NCBI GenBank assembly: GCA_947494405.1
Contig: CANLWQ010000024.1
Coordinates: 1 to 12,766, forward strand
Source of the DNA: Comamonadaceae bacterium
GTDB lineage: Bacteria; Pseudomonadota; Gammaproteobacteria; Burkholderiales; Burkholderiaceae_C
Length of the DNA stretch: 12,766 nt
Reading direction: 5' to 3'
Below, piece by piece: positions 1 through 6,765 of this stretch (the first letter of the stretch is position 1; every line of letters starts with the position of its first letter). Below the pieces are notes generated by a model. That model worked only from the letters and a program-made list of their open reading frames with translations. It was not told where the DNA came from and did no database searches. A program made the position numbers and the translations under genes.

Positions 1-1087
1 CGTCAAGGCTGTGACTGAGCCAAATGCCGGTAGCAAACGCTGCCACCATCATCAAAAAACCATTCATCGCCGAGGCAGCACCAGCCGCCAAGGGGAAGGG
101 ACCCACAGCACCACTTTGGCCTATAGGTTGGTGCACGCCGTGTGCCAGCACCATGGGGTACATGCCCAGCATCAAGCCCATGGCGCTGGGCTCGCCGCCA
201 TACACCATGGCGCACAAAGACAGGCCGCTGCCAAAGCTAAACAGTCCGGCAATGGCGATGGTTTTTCGCAAACCCATATGACGCAGTAAAAACCGACAAA
301 CAATGGTGCCAGTGATGTAAACCACCGACATCGAGGCCAATATCCAACCCAGTTGCAAACCTGTGAGGTGCAAGACTTCAATAAAGATAAAAGATGAGCT
401 GGCAAGGTAGGTGAAGAGCGCCCCATAAGCCGCCAACGACAGCAGCGCAAAAGCGCGAAACGTGGGGTTGCGCAACACCTCGCCCCAAATTCGCAACATG
501 GTGGGCAGGTGCAAGGCGTTGGGGTTTCGGGTGGTGATGGTTTCTTTGAAGCGCCAAGCCACCACACCCAAGGTGAACAAGGCATAGCTCACCACCGTTA
601 GCATGGCAACCCGCCAGCCCCAATGCTGGCTGAGAAAGCCGCCCAAGGGCGGGCTGGTGCAGGCCATCAAACCCAAACCCGTCATGGCTTTGGACATGAC
701 CTTGGCACCATGCAGCGGCGTGTATAGGTCGCGCACCACCGCACGCGCACTGGTGATGACCGCACCCATGGCCGCGCCTTGCAGCACACGCCACGCCACC
801 AGCACCTCAATGCTGGGGCTGAGCACACAACCCACCGCCGCCACGGCATAGACCACCAAGCCGGTGAGCATGATGGGGCGTCGGCCCACTTTGTCGGAAA
901 ACGGCCCCCAAAACAGCTGAGAAATACCAAAGGCCAACAACAAGCCGCTGAGGGTGTACTGCACCATGCCGACACTGGCTTGCAAGTCCAAGGCCATGCC
1001 TGGCAAGCCGGGTAAGTACAAGTCGGTTGAGACGGGCTGCAAGCCAATCGACAAAGACAACAACAGAATCACCAAATTGGCGTGCAT
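1..1087 (-). CDS. Bcr/CflA-type MFS efflux transporter, 3' end cut by the window
   Basis: The minus strand is open from an ATG at 1087 to the window edge, giving 362 residues without a stop. The protein is hydrophobic throughout. Near the start it has STDLYLPGLP (residues 20-29), the first-helix signature of the Bcr/CflA drug-resistance subfamily, and at 61-71 the MFS motif A, GPFSDKVGRRP, in the loop between helices 2 and 3. Family members are inner-membrane proton-driven exporters of about 400 residues (bicyclomycin, chloramphenicol, dipeptides), so roughly 35-40 residues lie outside the window. The start ATG shares its A with the TGA stop of mutL (TGATG), so translation is probably coupled to mutL. 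The substrate cannot be read from the sequence. The family call is firm; the specific gene (bcr or other) is not. Confidence 0.9.
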   Translation of the reverse strand, partial: MHANLVILLLSLSIGLQPVSTDLYLPGLPGMALDLQASVGMVQYTLSGLLLAFGISQLFWGPFSDKVGRRPIMLTGLVVYAVAAVGCVLSPSIEVLVAWRVLQGAAMGAVITSARAVVRDLYTPLHGAKVMSKAMTGLGLMACTSPPLGGFLSQHWGWRVAMLTVVSYALFTLGVVAWRFKETITTRNPNALHLPTMLRIWGEVLRNPTFRAFALLSLAAYGALFTYLASSSFIFIEVLHLTGLQLGWILASMSVVYITGTIVCRFLLRHMGLRKTIAIAGLFSFGSGLSLCAMVYGGEPSAMGLMLGMYPMVLAHGVHQPIGQSGAVGPFPLAAGAASAMNGFLMMVAAFATGIWLSHSLD

Positions 1088-2919
1088 CAACGGCCTCTTA
1101 AAAATAATGCATCTAAATCGCGCATACCCAATTGCCGCCAAGTAGGGCGGCCGTGGTTGCACTGGTCTGCGCGTTCAGTCACTTCCATTTGCCGCAGCAA
1201 AGCGTTCATTTCGGTGAGTGTGAGCAAGCGATTGGCGCGCACCGCGCCGTGACAGGCCATGGCTGCCAGCACATCGTCTTTGGCGCGTTGCAGCACATTG
1301 TGTGCATCGTGTTGAGACAACTCGGCCAACACGCCCCGCGCAAGCGACACCGCATCACCCTTGGCCAAAGAAGCAGGCACTGTGCGCACCACCAGCGACT
1401 GCGCACCCAAGGCCTCTATGGTTAAGCCCAAGGTCGTCAAAGTGGCTGCATGCGTTTCAGCGCTGGCCATCTCTTGGGGCGTAGCGGCAAACGAGGCGGG
1501 TATCAATAAAGCTTGGCTTTGCAAATGCTGTGTTGTCAGCTGAGTTTTCAGCTGCTCGTAAACAATACGTTCATGCGCTGCATGCATATCGACCACCACC
1601 AAACCTTGGGCGTTCTCGGCCAAGATGTAAACGCCTTGCAACTGCGCCAAAGCTTTGCCCAGAGGCCACTCGCCTTGCGGCAACGGTATGAATGCCGGTT
1701 CGTTGGTTTGTGTGTGCAAGGCAGTGGGTTGCCACAACTGACCTAAGTCATTCACCACATGCCCCTCGGTTGCGGGCTTCCATGGCAAACCGGTTTGCAC
1801 GGGTGCGGAAGCACCAAACGACTGCAAGTCTGAGATAGCCTGAGCGCGGTCCGACAGGCCCAAATTGTGCGAAGCAAGCGCGCTGGTGGTGCTGGTGGTT
1901 TGGCCCGCACGCGACACCGACAAGGCTTGGGTTAATGCGTGTTGCACCGCTTGGTGTATTTGACGGCTGTCGCGAAAGCGGACTTCAATTTTGGTGGGGT
2001 GCACATTCACATCGACTTGCGTGGGGTCTATGCTCAGGTACAGGGCATACACCGGTTGGCGTTGTCCATGCAAGATGTCTTCATAAGCGCTGCGCGCGGC
2101 GTGGCCCAGCACGCGGTCACGTACATAGCGGCCATTCACATAAGCGAACTGATGGTCGGCGCGTGAGCGTGCCGCGTCTGGCAAGCCCGCCCGCCCAGTG
2201 ACGCGAATACCTGAGTACGCATGGTCTATGGCCACTGAGGTCTTGACAAATTCTTCGCCCAGCACATCACTCAGGCGAGCGTCTATGGCGTGCGCGTGCT
2301 TGTGGGCACGCCACTGTCCCACCAGCTTGCCGTCGTGCCAGATTTCAAAACCCACGTCGGGGCGTGCCAGCGCATGTCGGCGCACAGACTCTTGGCAATG
2401 CGCCAGTTCGGTGGCGGTAGATTTTAAAAATTTGCGTCTGGCAGGTGTAGTGAAAAACAGTTCTTTCACCTCGACGGTGGTGCCCACGCTGCGAGCTGCT
2501 GCGCGTAGTTCGCCGCTGCGTGCGTCCAAATGCATGGCATGGTCTTGTGGGGCCGTGCGTGAGGTGAGGCTGAGTTCGCTCACCGCGGCGATAGCTGCCA
2601 AGGCCTCTCCACGAAAACCCATGGTGGCCACCGATTCAAGGTCGTGCAAATTGCTGATCTTGCTGGTGGCGTGTCGGCGAAGCGCCAAGGGCATATCGGC
2701 GGGTAGCAAGCCTATGCCATCGTCTTCCACGCTGATGAGTCGCACGCCACCTTCGATCAAACGCACCACCACTTGTGTGGCACCTGCGTCCAAAGCGTTG
2801 TCCACCAGTTCGCGCACCACCGACGCGGGTCGCTCGACCACCTCGCCGGCGGCGATTTGGCTGATCAATTCATCGGGGAGTTGGCGGATGGGGCTTGGCG
2901 CAGGGGAGGAGGCGTTCAC
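1087..2919 (-). CDS. mutL: DNA mismatch repair protein MutL, endonuclease-type
   Basis: MutL links mismatch recognition by MutS to strand incision and removal. The 610-residue protein has the GHL ATPase motifs in order: ELVDNALDAGA (E37 the likely catalytic base, N41 the magnesium ligand), DDGIG (66-70) and GFRGEAL (101-107). The N-terminal domain closes with DVNVHPTKIEVRF (303-315). A low-complexity linker (about 335-415) leads to the dimerisation domain. That domain carries DMHA(x)2E(x)4E at 444-455, ACHGAVRA at 555-562 and CNHGRP at 587-592, the metal-site set of MutL proteins that nick DNA themselves in bacteria lacking MutH. QALLIP (469-474) sits where clamp-binding motifs of the QEMIVP type occur. 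The start is GTG: no ATG lies between it and the conserved LPDELISQIAAGEVV, and an in-frame stop lies about 15 codons upstream. No good ribosome binding site is visible. The stop overlaps the next gene's ATG. Confidence 0.97.
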   Translation of the reverse strand: MNASSPAPSPIRQLPDELISQIAAGEVVERPASVVRELVDNALDAGATQVVVRLIEGGVRLISVEDDGIGLLPADMPLALRRHATSKISNLHDLESVATMGFRGEALAAIAAVSELSLTSRTAPQDHAMHLDARSGELRAAARSVGTTVEVKELFFTTPARRKFLKSTATELAHCQESVRRHALARPDVGFEIWHDGKLVGQWRAHKHAHAIDARLSDVLGEEFVKTSVAIDHAYSGIRVTGRAGLPDAARSRADHQFAYVNGRYVRDRVLGHAARSAYEDILHGQRQPVYALYLSIDPTQVDVNVHPTKIEVRFRDSRQIHQAVQHALTQALSVSRAGQTTSTTSALASHNLGLSDRAQAISDLQSFGASAPVQTGLPWKPATEGHVVNDLGQLWQPTALHTQTNEPAFIPLPQGEWPLGKALAQLQGVYILAENAQGLVVVDMHAAHERIVYEQLKTQLTTQHLQSQALLIPASFAATPQEMASAETHAATLTTLGLTIEALGAQSLVVRTVPASLAKGDAVSLARGVLAELSQHDAHNVLQRAKDDVLAAMACHGAVRANRLLTLTEMNALLRQMEVTERADQCNHGRPTWRQLGMRDLDALFLRGR

Positions 2920-2980
2920 GCTTTGGATTCTACGAGGGCATCTAGGTGAGCAAGATCTGGCGTGTCACGGCTGACAGTCA

Positions 2981-2986
2981 TAATAT
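2981..2986 (+). promoter_or_regulatory. possible -10 element for a leaderless dedA transcript
   Basis: TAATAT lies five bases before the dedA ATG. A start of transcription six to eight bases downstream of it would fall on or next to the ATG itself. This fits the absence of any Shine-Dalgarno sequence. No convincing -35 hexamer is seen 16-18 bases upstream, so the call is weak. Confidence 0.3.
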
Positions 2987-2991
2987 TGAAT

Positions 2992-3630
2992 ATGGACACC
3001 TTAAGCATTCTTTTCGATTTCATTCTCCACATTGACCGCTATTTGGAGGTTTTTGTTCAGAGCTACGGCATATGGATTTATGCGATTTTGTTTCTGATTA
3101 TTTTTGTTGAAACAGGTTTGGTGTTCATGCCGTTTTTGCCAGGCGACTCGTTGCTGTTTGTGGTGGGTGCCATGGCGGGAGCGGAATTACTGTACCTGCC
3201 ACTGGTACTGGTGCTGTTGACCGCGGCCGCCATCTTGGGCGACCAATGCAATTATTTGATTGGCCGGCATTTTGGCCAGCGTTTGTTGCAAGCCAATACC
3301 CGTTGGTTCAACCGCAAAGCCTACGACCAAGCCCATGCGTTTTACGAACGTTACGGCAGCATCACCATTGTGTTGGCCAGGTTCATGCCTTTTGTTCGCA
3401 CGTTTGCACCGTTTGTGGCGGGTGTGGCCCATATGGATCGCCGTCGTTTCACGCTCTTCAATGTCTTTGGCGCGGTCGTATGGGTTTGCGGCATTGGTAT
3501 CGCTGGCTACTTTTTTGGCAACATCGATTGGGTCAAAACAAACCTGGACAAAGTCATTTGGGCCATGATCTTGGTGCCTGGCCTGTTGGCCTTGTATGGC
3601 GCTTGGCGCGCGGGTCGAACGCCTGTGTAA
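2992..3630 (+). CDS. DedA-family membrane protein
   Basis: Predicted length is 212 residues from ATG 2992. The sequence follows E. coli DedA closely: DFILHID near the start, YAILFLIIFVETGLV, PFLPGDSLLF, and ARFMPFVRTFAPFVAG. The residues shown to matter in the DedA family (E39, D51, R130, R136 in E. coli YqjA numbering) are present as E40, D52, R130 and R136. Family members are inner-membrane proteins with re-entrant hairpins; several recycle undecaprenyl phosphate across the membrane or support proton-motive-force homeostasis, and which applies here is not visible. An in-frame GTG at 2962 would add ten residues not seen in DedA, so ATG 2992 is preferred. No Shine-Dalgarno precedes it, but TAATAT ends six bases before it. 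It diverges from mutL across 72 bases. Confidence 0.93.
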   Translation: MDTLSILFDFILHIDRYLEVFVQSYGIWIYAILFLIIFVETGLVFMPFLPGDSLLFVVGAMAGAELLYLPLVLVLLTAAAILGDQCNYLIGRHFGQRLLQANTRWFNRKAYDQAHAFYERYGSITIVLARFMPFVRTFAPFVAGVAHMDRRRFTLFNVFGAVVWVCGIGIAGYFFGNIDWVKTNLDKVIWAMILVPGLLALYGAWRAGRTPV

Positions 3631-3679
3631 ATTAAAAGGGTTCGTTTGCAAATGTTGCCGGCACTTTTGCCGCTAAAAA

Positions 3680-3712
3680 GCTTGAGTTTGCGCTCTCAAG
3701 CCGTTCATTTTT
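3680..3712 (+). terminator. possible terminator downstream of dedA
   Basis: GCTTGAG (3680-3686) and CTCAAGC (3695-3701) are a perfect 7-bp inverted repeat around an 8-base loop. A run of five T follows at 3708-3712, after a six-base gap. The shape is that of a weak intrinsic terminator 50 bases past the dedA stop. The gap before the T-run makes it uncertain. Confidence 0.35.
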
Positions 3713-3732
3713 AAAGAAATTCTACAAAAATG

Positions 3733-3758
3733 ACTGATCCAATTTTTAGGTCAGTTTT
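3733..3758 (+). promoter_or_regulatory. second hairpin with trailing T-run before the adhesin-like gene
   Basis: ACTGATCC (3733-3740) and GGTCAGT (3749-3755) pair except for one bulged T, around an AT-rich 8-base loop, and TTT follows. It lies about 35 bases before ATG 3791. It could be a terminator for dedA readthrough, a leader hairpin or an operator; the sequence alone does not decide. The rest of the 3631-3790 gap is AT-rich and holds no gene that I can see. Confidence 0.3.
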
Positions 3759-3790
3759 GATAAATTTGTTGAAACTGGCAAATCATCGCC

Positions 3791-4981
3791 ATGGCAACTG
3801 TTCCTCCCGTCTCATCTCCACAAAACCCCGGTAACAAAGCATCGCCACCCGATTGGATATTAGAGGTACATCCCCCAGAGTCCGATGGCAAGCCTTCGCA
3901 GCAGAAATTGCAATTGACCTCTGGCCATGCCCACACACTTGTTGTTCAGTCGGGTGTTCAGTTCAAACTAAGCCCAGCAGTCAAACCTGTCAAGGACCCC
4001 AACACCCAACTTGTTCCCGACAGTCCTGTCAGCTATGCGAAAAAAGGCCAGGACCTACAGCTGATGTTGCCTGGGGGTGGGTCGCTGGTACTGATGGGTT
4101 TTTATGCAGCTCATCCCAAAGCTGAGCCCACCAAACTGCAAGTCACTCAGTTGGATGGCAAACAAGAGTCAGTCTTCAGTAGCCTTCCCAAAGATGCACC
4201 GGCAACAGCTGGAGCTTCAGTGCAAGAAGGCGCGAGCAAGCCCAGTGCTTCTGCCGCATCTTCAGCTGTAGAGCCTTTGGGCGTAGACCAAGCTTCGCTT
4301 AAAGCAGTCAAAGACGGGGGTAAGACCAAATCCAAGGGCAAAAAAGTAACCGGCGACGATGACAGCAGTTGGTTTGCTGGCTTTGATGGGAGTTGGCTGG
4401 GCTTGCTGGCGCTGGCAGGCTTAGGAGGCGGAGGCGGAGGCGGGGGCGGAGACAGTTCAGGTACTGGGACAGGTACACCCTCAGGCGCTGTTTCTTACAC
4501 CATCTTTGGCAATATCTATGCAGGTCCTTTAGTCTCCAATCCAGGGGGTGACTATGTGGTTCAAGCCATCAACACGGCGGGCAGTGTCGTTGGCACAGTG
4601 GCAGTGAATGCCGATGGTAGCTACTCCATGACAATGACACTGGGCAGTGGGGATACCTCATTGATGCTTAAAGTTCATGATAAAAATCTGAGCAATTCTG
4701 ATACGCCAGGCAACAGCGCTGGCGAGACCGTGACCTTGACATTGACCTTCGACGGCAATGTCAATGGACTGGTCAGCGGTACCAACAGCACCATCTTCAA
4801 GGTCGCGGGCACAGGTGTGTCTGCCACTTGGGCGGGTACAACGGGCAATCTCGATCTCAACGGATGGAGCAACTCCGGCACCACCACCACCGCGGCGGAC
4901 AACCACACGTATGCACTGTGGAACAACGGCGCAGCCCATCTGTTGATAGACCAACACGCTGCGGTGTATCAGGTGCTTTAA
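3791..4981 (+). CDS. short BapA/LapF-like adhesin-type protein, unknown function
   Basis: This is a 396-residue protein I can place only by architecture. Residues 20-105 form a small beta-rich module (SGVQFKLSP, SYAKKGQDLQLMLPGGGSLVLMGFYA) that resembles the N-terminal prefix domain of BapA/Bap/LapF giant adhesins. A Pro/Ala/Ser/Lys-rich linker (about 130-190) follows. Next comes an acidic and hydrophobic stretch, DDDSSWFAGFDGSWLGLLALAGL (189-211), running into nine glycines (212-220), typical of the segment behind the prefix in such adhesins. Residues 235-320 look like one Ig-like beta-sandwich (NADGSYS at 273-279). The C-terminus has Asn/Gly/Thr-rich strands ending NNGAAHLLIDQHAAVYQVL. There is no Sec signal peptide, consistent with type I secretion, but no RTX calcium repeats or clear secretion tail. 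Relatives usually have many repeats between the two ends, so this may be a compact or internally deleted member. No type I secretion genes lie nearby. It ends 12 bases from the convergent amiC stop. Confidence 0.6.
   Translation: MATVPPVSSPQNPGNKASPPDWILEVHPPESDGKPSQQKLQLTSGHAHTLVVQSGVQFKLSPAVKPVKDPNTQLVPDSPVSYAKKGQDLQLMLPGGGSLVLMGFYAAHPKAEPTKLQVTQLDGKQESVFSSLPKDAPATAGASVQEGASKPSASAASSAVEPLGVDQASLKAVKDGGKTKSKGKKVTGDDDSSWFAGFDGSWLGLLALAGLGGGGGGGGGDSSGTGTGTPSGAVSYTIFGNIYAGPLVSNPGGDYVVQAINTAGSVVGTVAVNADGSYSMTMTLGSGDTSLMLKVHDKNLSNSDTPGNSAGETVTLTLTFDGNVNGLVSGTNSTIFKVAGTGVSATWAGTTGNLDLNGWSNSGTTTTAADNHTYALWNNGAAHLLIDQHAAVYQVL
4425..4451 (+). repeat. GGN glycine-codon microsatellite
   Basis: A run of GGA/GGC/GGG codons encodes nine consecutive glycines in the adhesin-like gene. 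It is a short, purine-rich, slippage-prone tract. Codon-unit changes would alter glycine number without shifting the frame, whereas single-base slippage in the G-runs would truncate the protein. Confidence 0.7.
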
Positions 4982-4993
4982 GGCAACTGCTGT

Positions 4994-6280
4994 CTAAGTG
5001 GCTCGGTTTCGGGCCATGGGGGGATTGCGTAAAAAGTAGTTTTCAATTCCGCGCATCAAGGCATCTGCCAACTGGTTTTGGTAGGTTGCACTGATCAGCA
5101 AAGCCTCTTCCTCGGGGTTGCTGATGAACGCGGTTTCCACCAGCAAGCTGGGAATATCGGGGGCTTTCAACACCGCAAACCCGGCTTGCTCCACCTGCGG
5201 TTTGTGCAGTTTTCCCACGCGCCGTATTTGCCCCAGCATCTCGTTGCCCAGTTTCAAGCTGTCATTGATTTGCGCGGTGGTGCTCATGTCGAGCAGGGCG
5301 CGTTGCACATGCTGGTCTTGCACCTTGATGTTCAAGCCGCCAATCGCGTCTGCACCGTTTTCTTTGTTGGCCATCCACCGGGCTGCGGCGCTGGATGCCG
5401 CGCCTTGGCTGAGCGCAAACACACTCGCACCCCGCGCTTGGGGCGTGAAAAAGGCATCGGCATGCAAGCTGATGAACAAATCGGATTGCACCTTTTGTGC
5501 TTTTTGCACCCTCACATGCAAAGGTAAAAAGAAGTCGGCGTCGCGGGTGAGAAAGGCCCGCAGCGGCAGCAAACCATGGCGGGTTTTGAGCACGGTTTTA
5601 TTGATGCGCTCTTGCAAAAGCAGGGCAATTTTCAGCACCACATCTTTTTCGCGTGTGCCATTGGGCCCAATCGCCCCTGGGTCCTCGCCACCATGACCGG
5701 GGTCCAGGGTCACCACCGCAAACCGGTCGGTCATCTCGGGTAATTTGGCTGGCGAGCTGGGCGCGGGTTTGGCTGGTTCGGGCGCAGGCGTTTTGTCGCC
5801 CATCAAGTGCTCGGCGATCAAGGCCTCTAAGGGGTCGGCTTCTTGGCTGGGGTAAAGGTCTAACACCAAGCGGTGTTGAAACCTCGATTGACCCGCAACA
5901 ACAGGCGCCAAGTTAAACACTTGGGGCTTGGCGGGTTGACGTAAATCGAGCACCAAGCGAACAATCGTGGAAGTGAATTGCCCAATGCGCACACCCGTAA
6001 TAAACGGGTCGTCATTGCTGACTTTGCCCACCAGTTCGCGCAAAGCCGCATTCAGCTCTATGCCCTCAATGTCAACTGCAAGCCTTGGCGGGTTGGCCAC
6101 AAAGGTGTGGGTGACTTTCAGCAAGGTGTCGGACTCTATGGTCACACGGGTGTACTCCATCGCTGGCCACACACGCACCGCCAAAATGCTGGCCCCCCAT
6201 GCCAATTGCGTTTTGCCCAAAAGCAAAACCAAGCCACCGGCTTGGAGTAACTGTCGGCGTTGGTACTGTTGTTTCTTCAT
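4994..6280 (-). CDS. amiC: N-acetylmuramoyl-L-alanine amidase, AmiC type
   Basis: This periplasmic zinc amidase cuts the bond between N-acetylmuramic acid and L-alanine to separate daughter cells. The 428-residue protein starts at ATG 6280. Residues 6-30 form a twin-arginine export signal (QRRQLLQAGG, then a hydrophobic run ending AWGA), as in E. coli AmiC. An AMIN domain follows at about 32-142, which targets the septum, then a Pro/Ala linker (165-180). The Amidase_3 domain spans 188-415 with zinc ligands H196 (DPGHGG), E211 (REKD) and H273 (SLHADAF) and catalytic E382 (LLVETAFISN). The segment 296-320 (SSAAARWMANKENGADAIGG) matches the inhibitory helix region of the EnvC/NlpD-activated amidases. 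A longer open frame exists upstream but lies inside tsaE; the chosen ATG overlaps the tsaE stop as ATGA and directly precedes the signal peptide. Confidence 0.95.
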   Translation of the reverse strand: MKKQQYQRRQLLQAGGLVLLLGKTQLAWGASILAVRVWPAMEYTRVTIESDTLLKVTHTFVANPPRLAVDIEGIELNAALRELVGKVSNDDPFITGVRIGQFTSTIVRLVLDLRQPAKPQVFNLAPVVAGQSRFQHRLVLDLYPSQEADPLEALIAEHLMGDKTPAPEPAKPAPSSPAKLPEMTDRFAVVTLDPGHGGEDPGAIGPNGTREKDVVLKIALLLQERINKTVLKTRHGLLPLRAFLTRDADFFLPLHVRVQKAQKVQSDLFISLHADAFFTPQARGASVFALSQGAASSAAARWMANKENGADAIGGLNIKVQDQHVQRALLDMSTTAQINDSLKLGNEMLGQIRRVGKLHKPQVEQAGFAVLKAPDIPSLLVETAFISNPEEEALLISATYQNQLADALMRGIENYFLRNPPMARNRAT

Positions 6281-6756
6281 GCCAGTAAATCGCGACCCAA
6301 GGGGCTGTGGGCTAACAAACGAACATCGCGACTGCTGTCGGTGTTGACGCTTAAAACAATATCCAAGTCTGAGGCGGGCAGTATGCCTTTGGCTTTTTCG
6401 GGCCACTCGCAAATTTTTAGGCCACGGCTGGCAAAAATATCTCTGAAGCCGGCGTCTTCCCATTCCCGTGGGTCGTTGAAGCGGTAGAAATCGAAATGCC
6501 AAATGGCCAAAACTTGGCCCCCTGTGGTCACTTCATAAGGCTCCACCACAGCATAGGTGGGGCTCTTGATCCGATCCGTCACACCCAAGGCTTGTAATAG
6601 ATAGCGAGTGAAGGTGGTTTTACCGGCCCCTAAATCGCCGTGCAGGTAGACCACGGCTTGGGCCAAAGCAGGGCACAAGGCCAGGCCTTGGGCGAAGGCG
6701 GCGCAAGCGGTCTCGTCGGGCCAGTGCAGGGTTTTTACAATCGGCGTTTCGTTCAA
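6277..6756 (-). CDS. tsaE: TsaE, tRNA t6A biosynthesis ATPase
   Basis: TsaE is the P-loop ATPase that works with TsaB and TsaD to transfer the threonylcarbamoyl group to A37 of ANN-decoding tRNAs. The sequence shows Walker A GDLGAGKTT (40-48), the switch SPTYAVVEPYE (65-75), HFDFYRF (87-93) and CEWPEKAK (116-123), all characteristic of TsaE. The start is inferred as TTG 6756, giving 159 residues against 153 in E. coli. The frame extends further upstream, but that part is antisense to queG. No ATG lies in the plausible interval, and TTG 6780 is the alternative. The stop overlaps the amiC ATG by four bases (ATGA), so the two are probably translationally coupled, as in the tsaE-ami order of E. 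coli. Confidence 0.9.
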   Translation of the reverse strand: MNETPIVKTLHWPDETACAAFAQGLALCPALAQAVVYLHGDLGAGKTTFTRYLLQALGVTDRIKSPTYAVVEPYEVTTGGQVLAIWHFDFYRFNDPREWEDAGFRDIFASRGLKICEWPEKAKGILPASDLDIVLSVNTDSSRDVRLLAHSPLGRDLLA

Positions 6757-6761
6757 AGGGA
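6755..6761 (+). promoter_or_regulatory. ribosome binding site that decides the queG start
   Basis: AAAGGGA lies four bases before GTG 6766 and is the only good Shine-Dalgarno match near the conserved QueG N-terminus. On the other strand, the same bases cover the proposed tsaE TTG start. Confidence 0.6.
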
Positions 6762-6765
6762 ATTT

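Noticed and set aside
2198..2974. 258-residue open frame on the plus strand across mutL
   Set aside because: It is antisense to strongly conserved MutL ATPase motifs, and its protein is a low-complexity Ser/Arg/Ala mix with no family features.
2962..2991. dedA starting at GTG 2962
   Set aside because: The ten added residues are not seen in DedA proteins; ATG 2992 aligns with the E. coli DedA start.
6281..6502. N-terminal extension of amiC to an upstream start
   Set aside because: The extra 74 residues are Arg/Gln-rich, out of frame over tsaE, and would bury the twin-arginine signal peptide.
6640..6765. Longer queG starting at ATG 6640
   Set aside because: The extension is antisense to TsaE coding sequence and unlike QueG N-termini; GTG 6766 has a ribosome binding site and the expected first residues.
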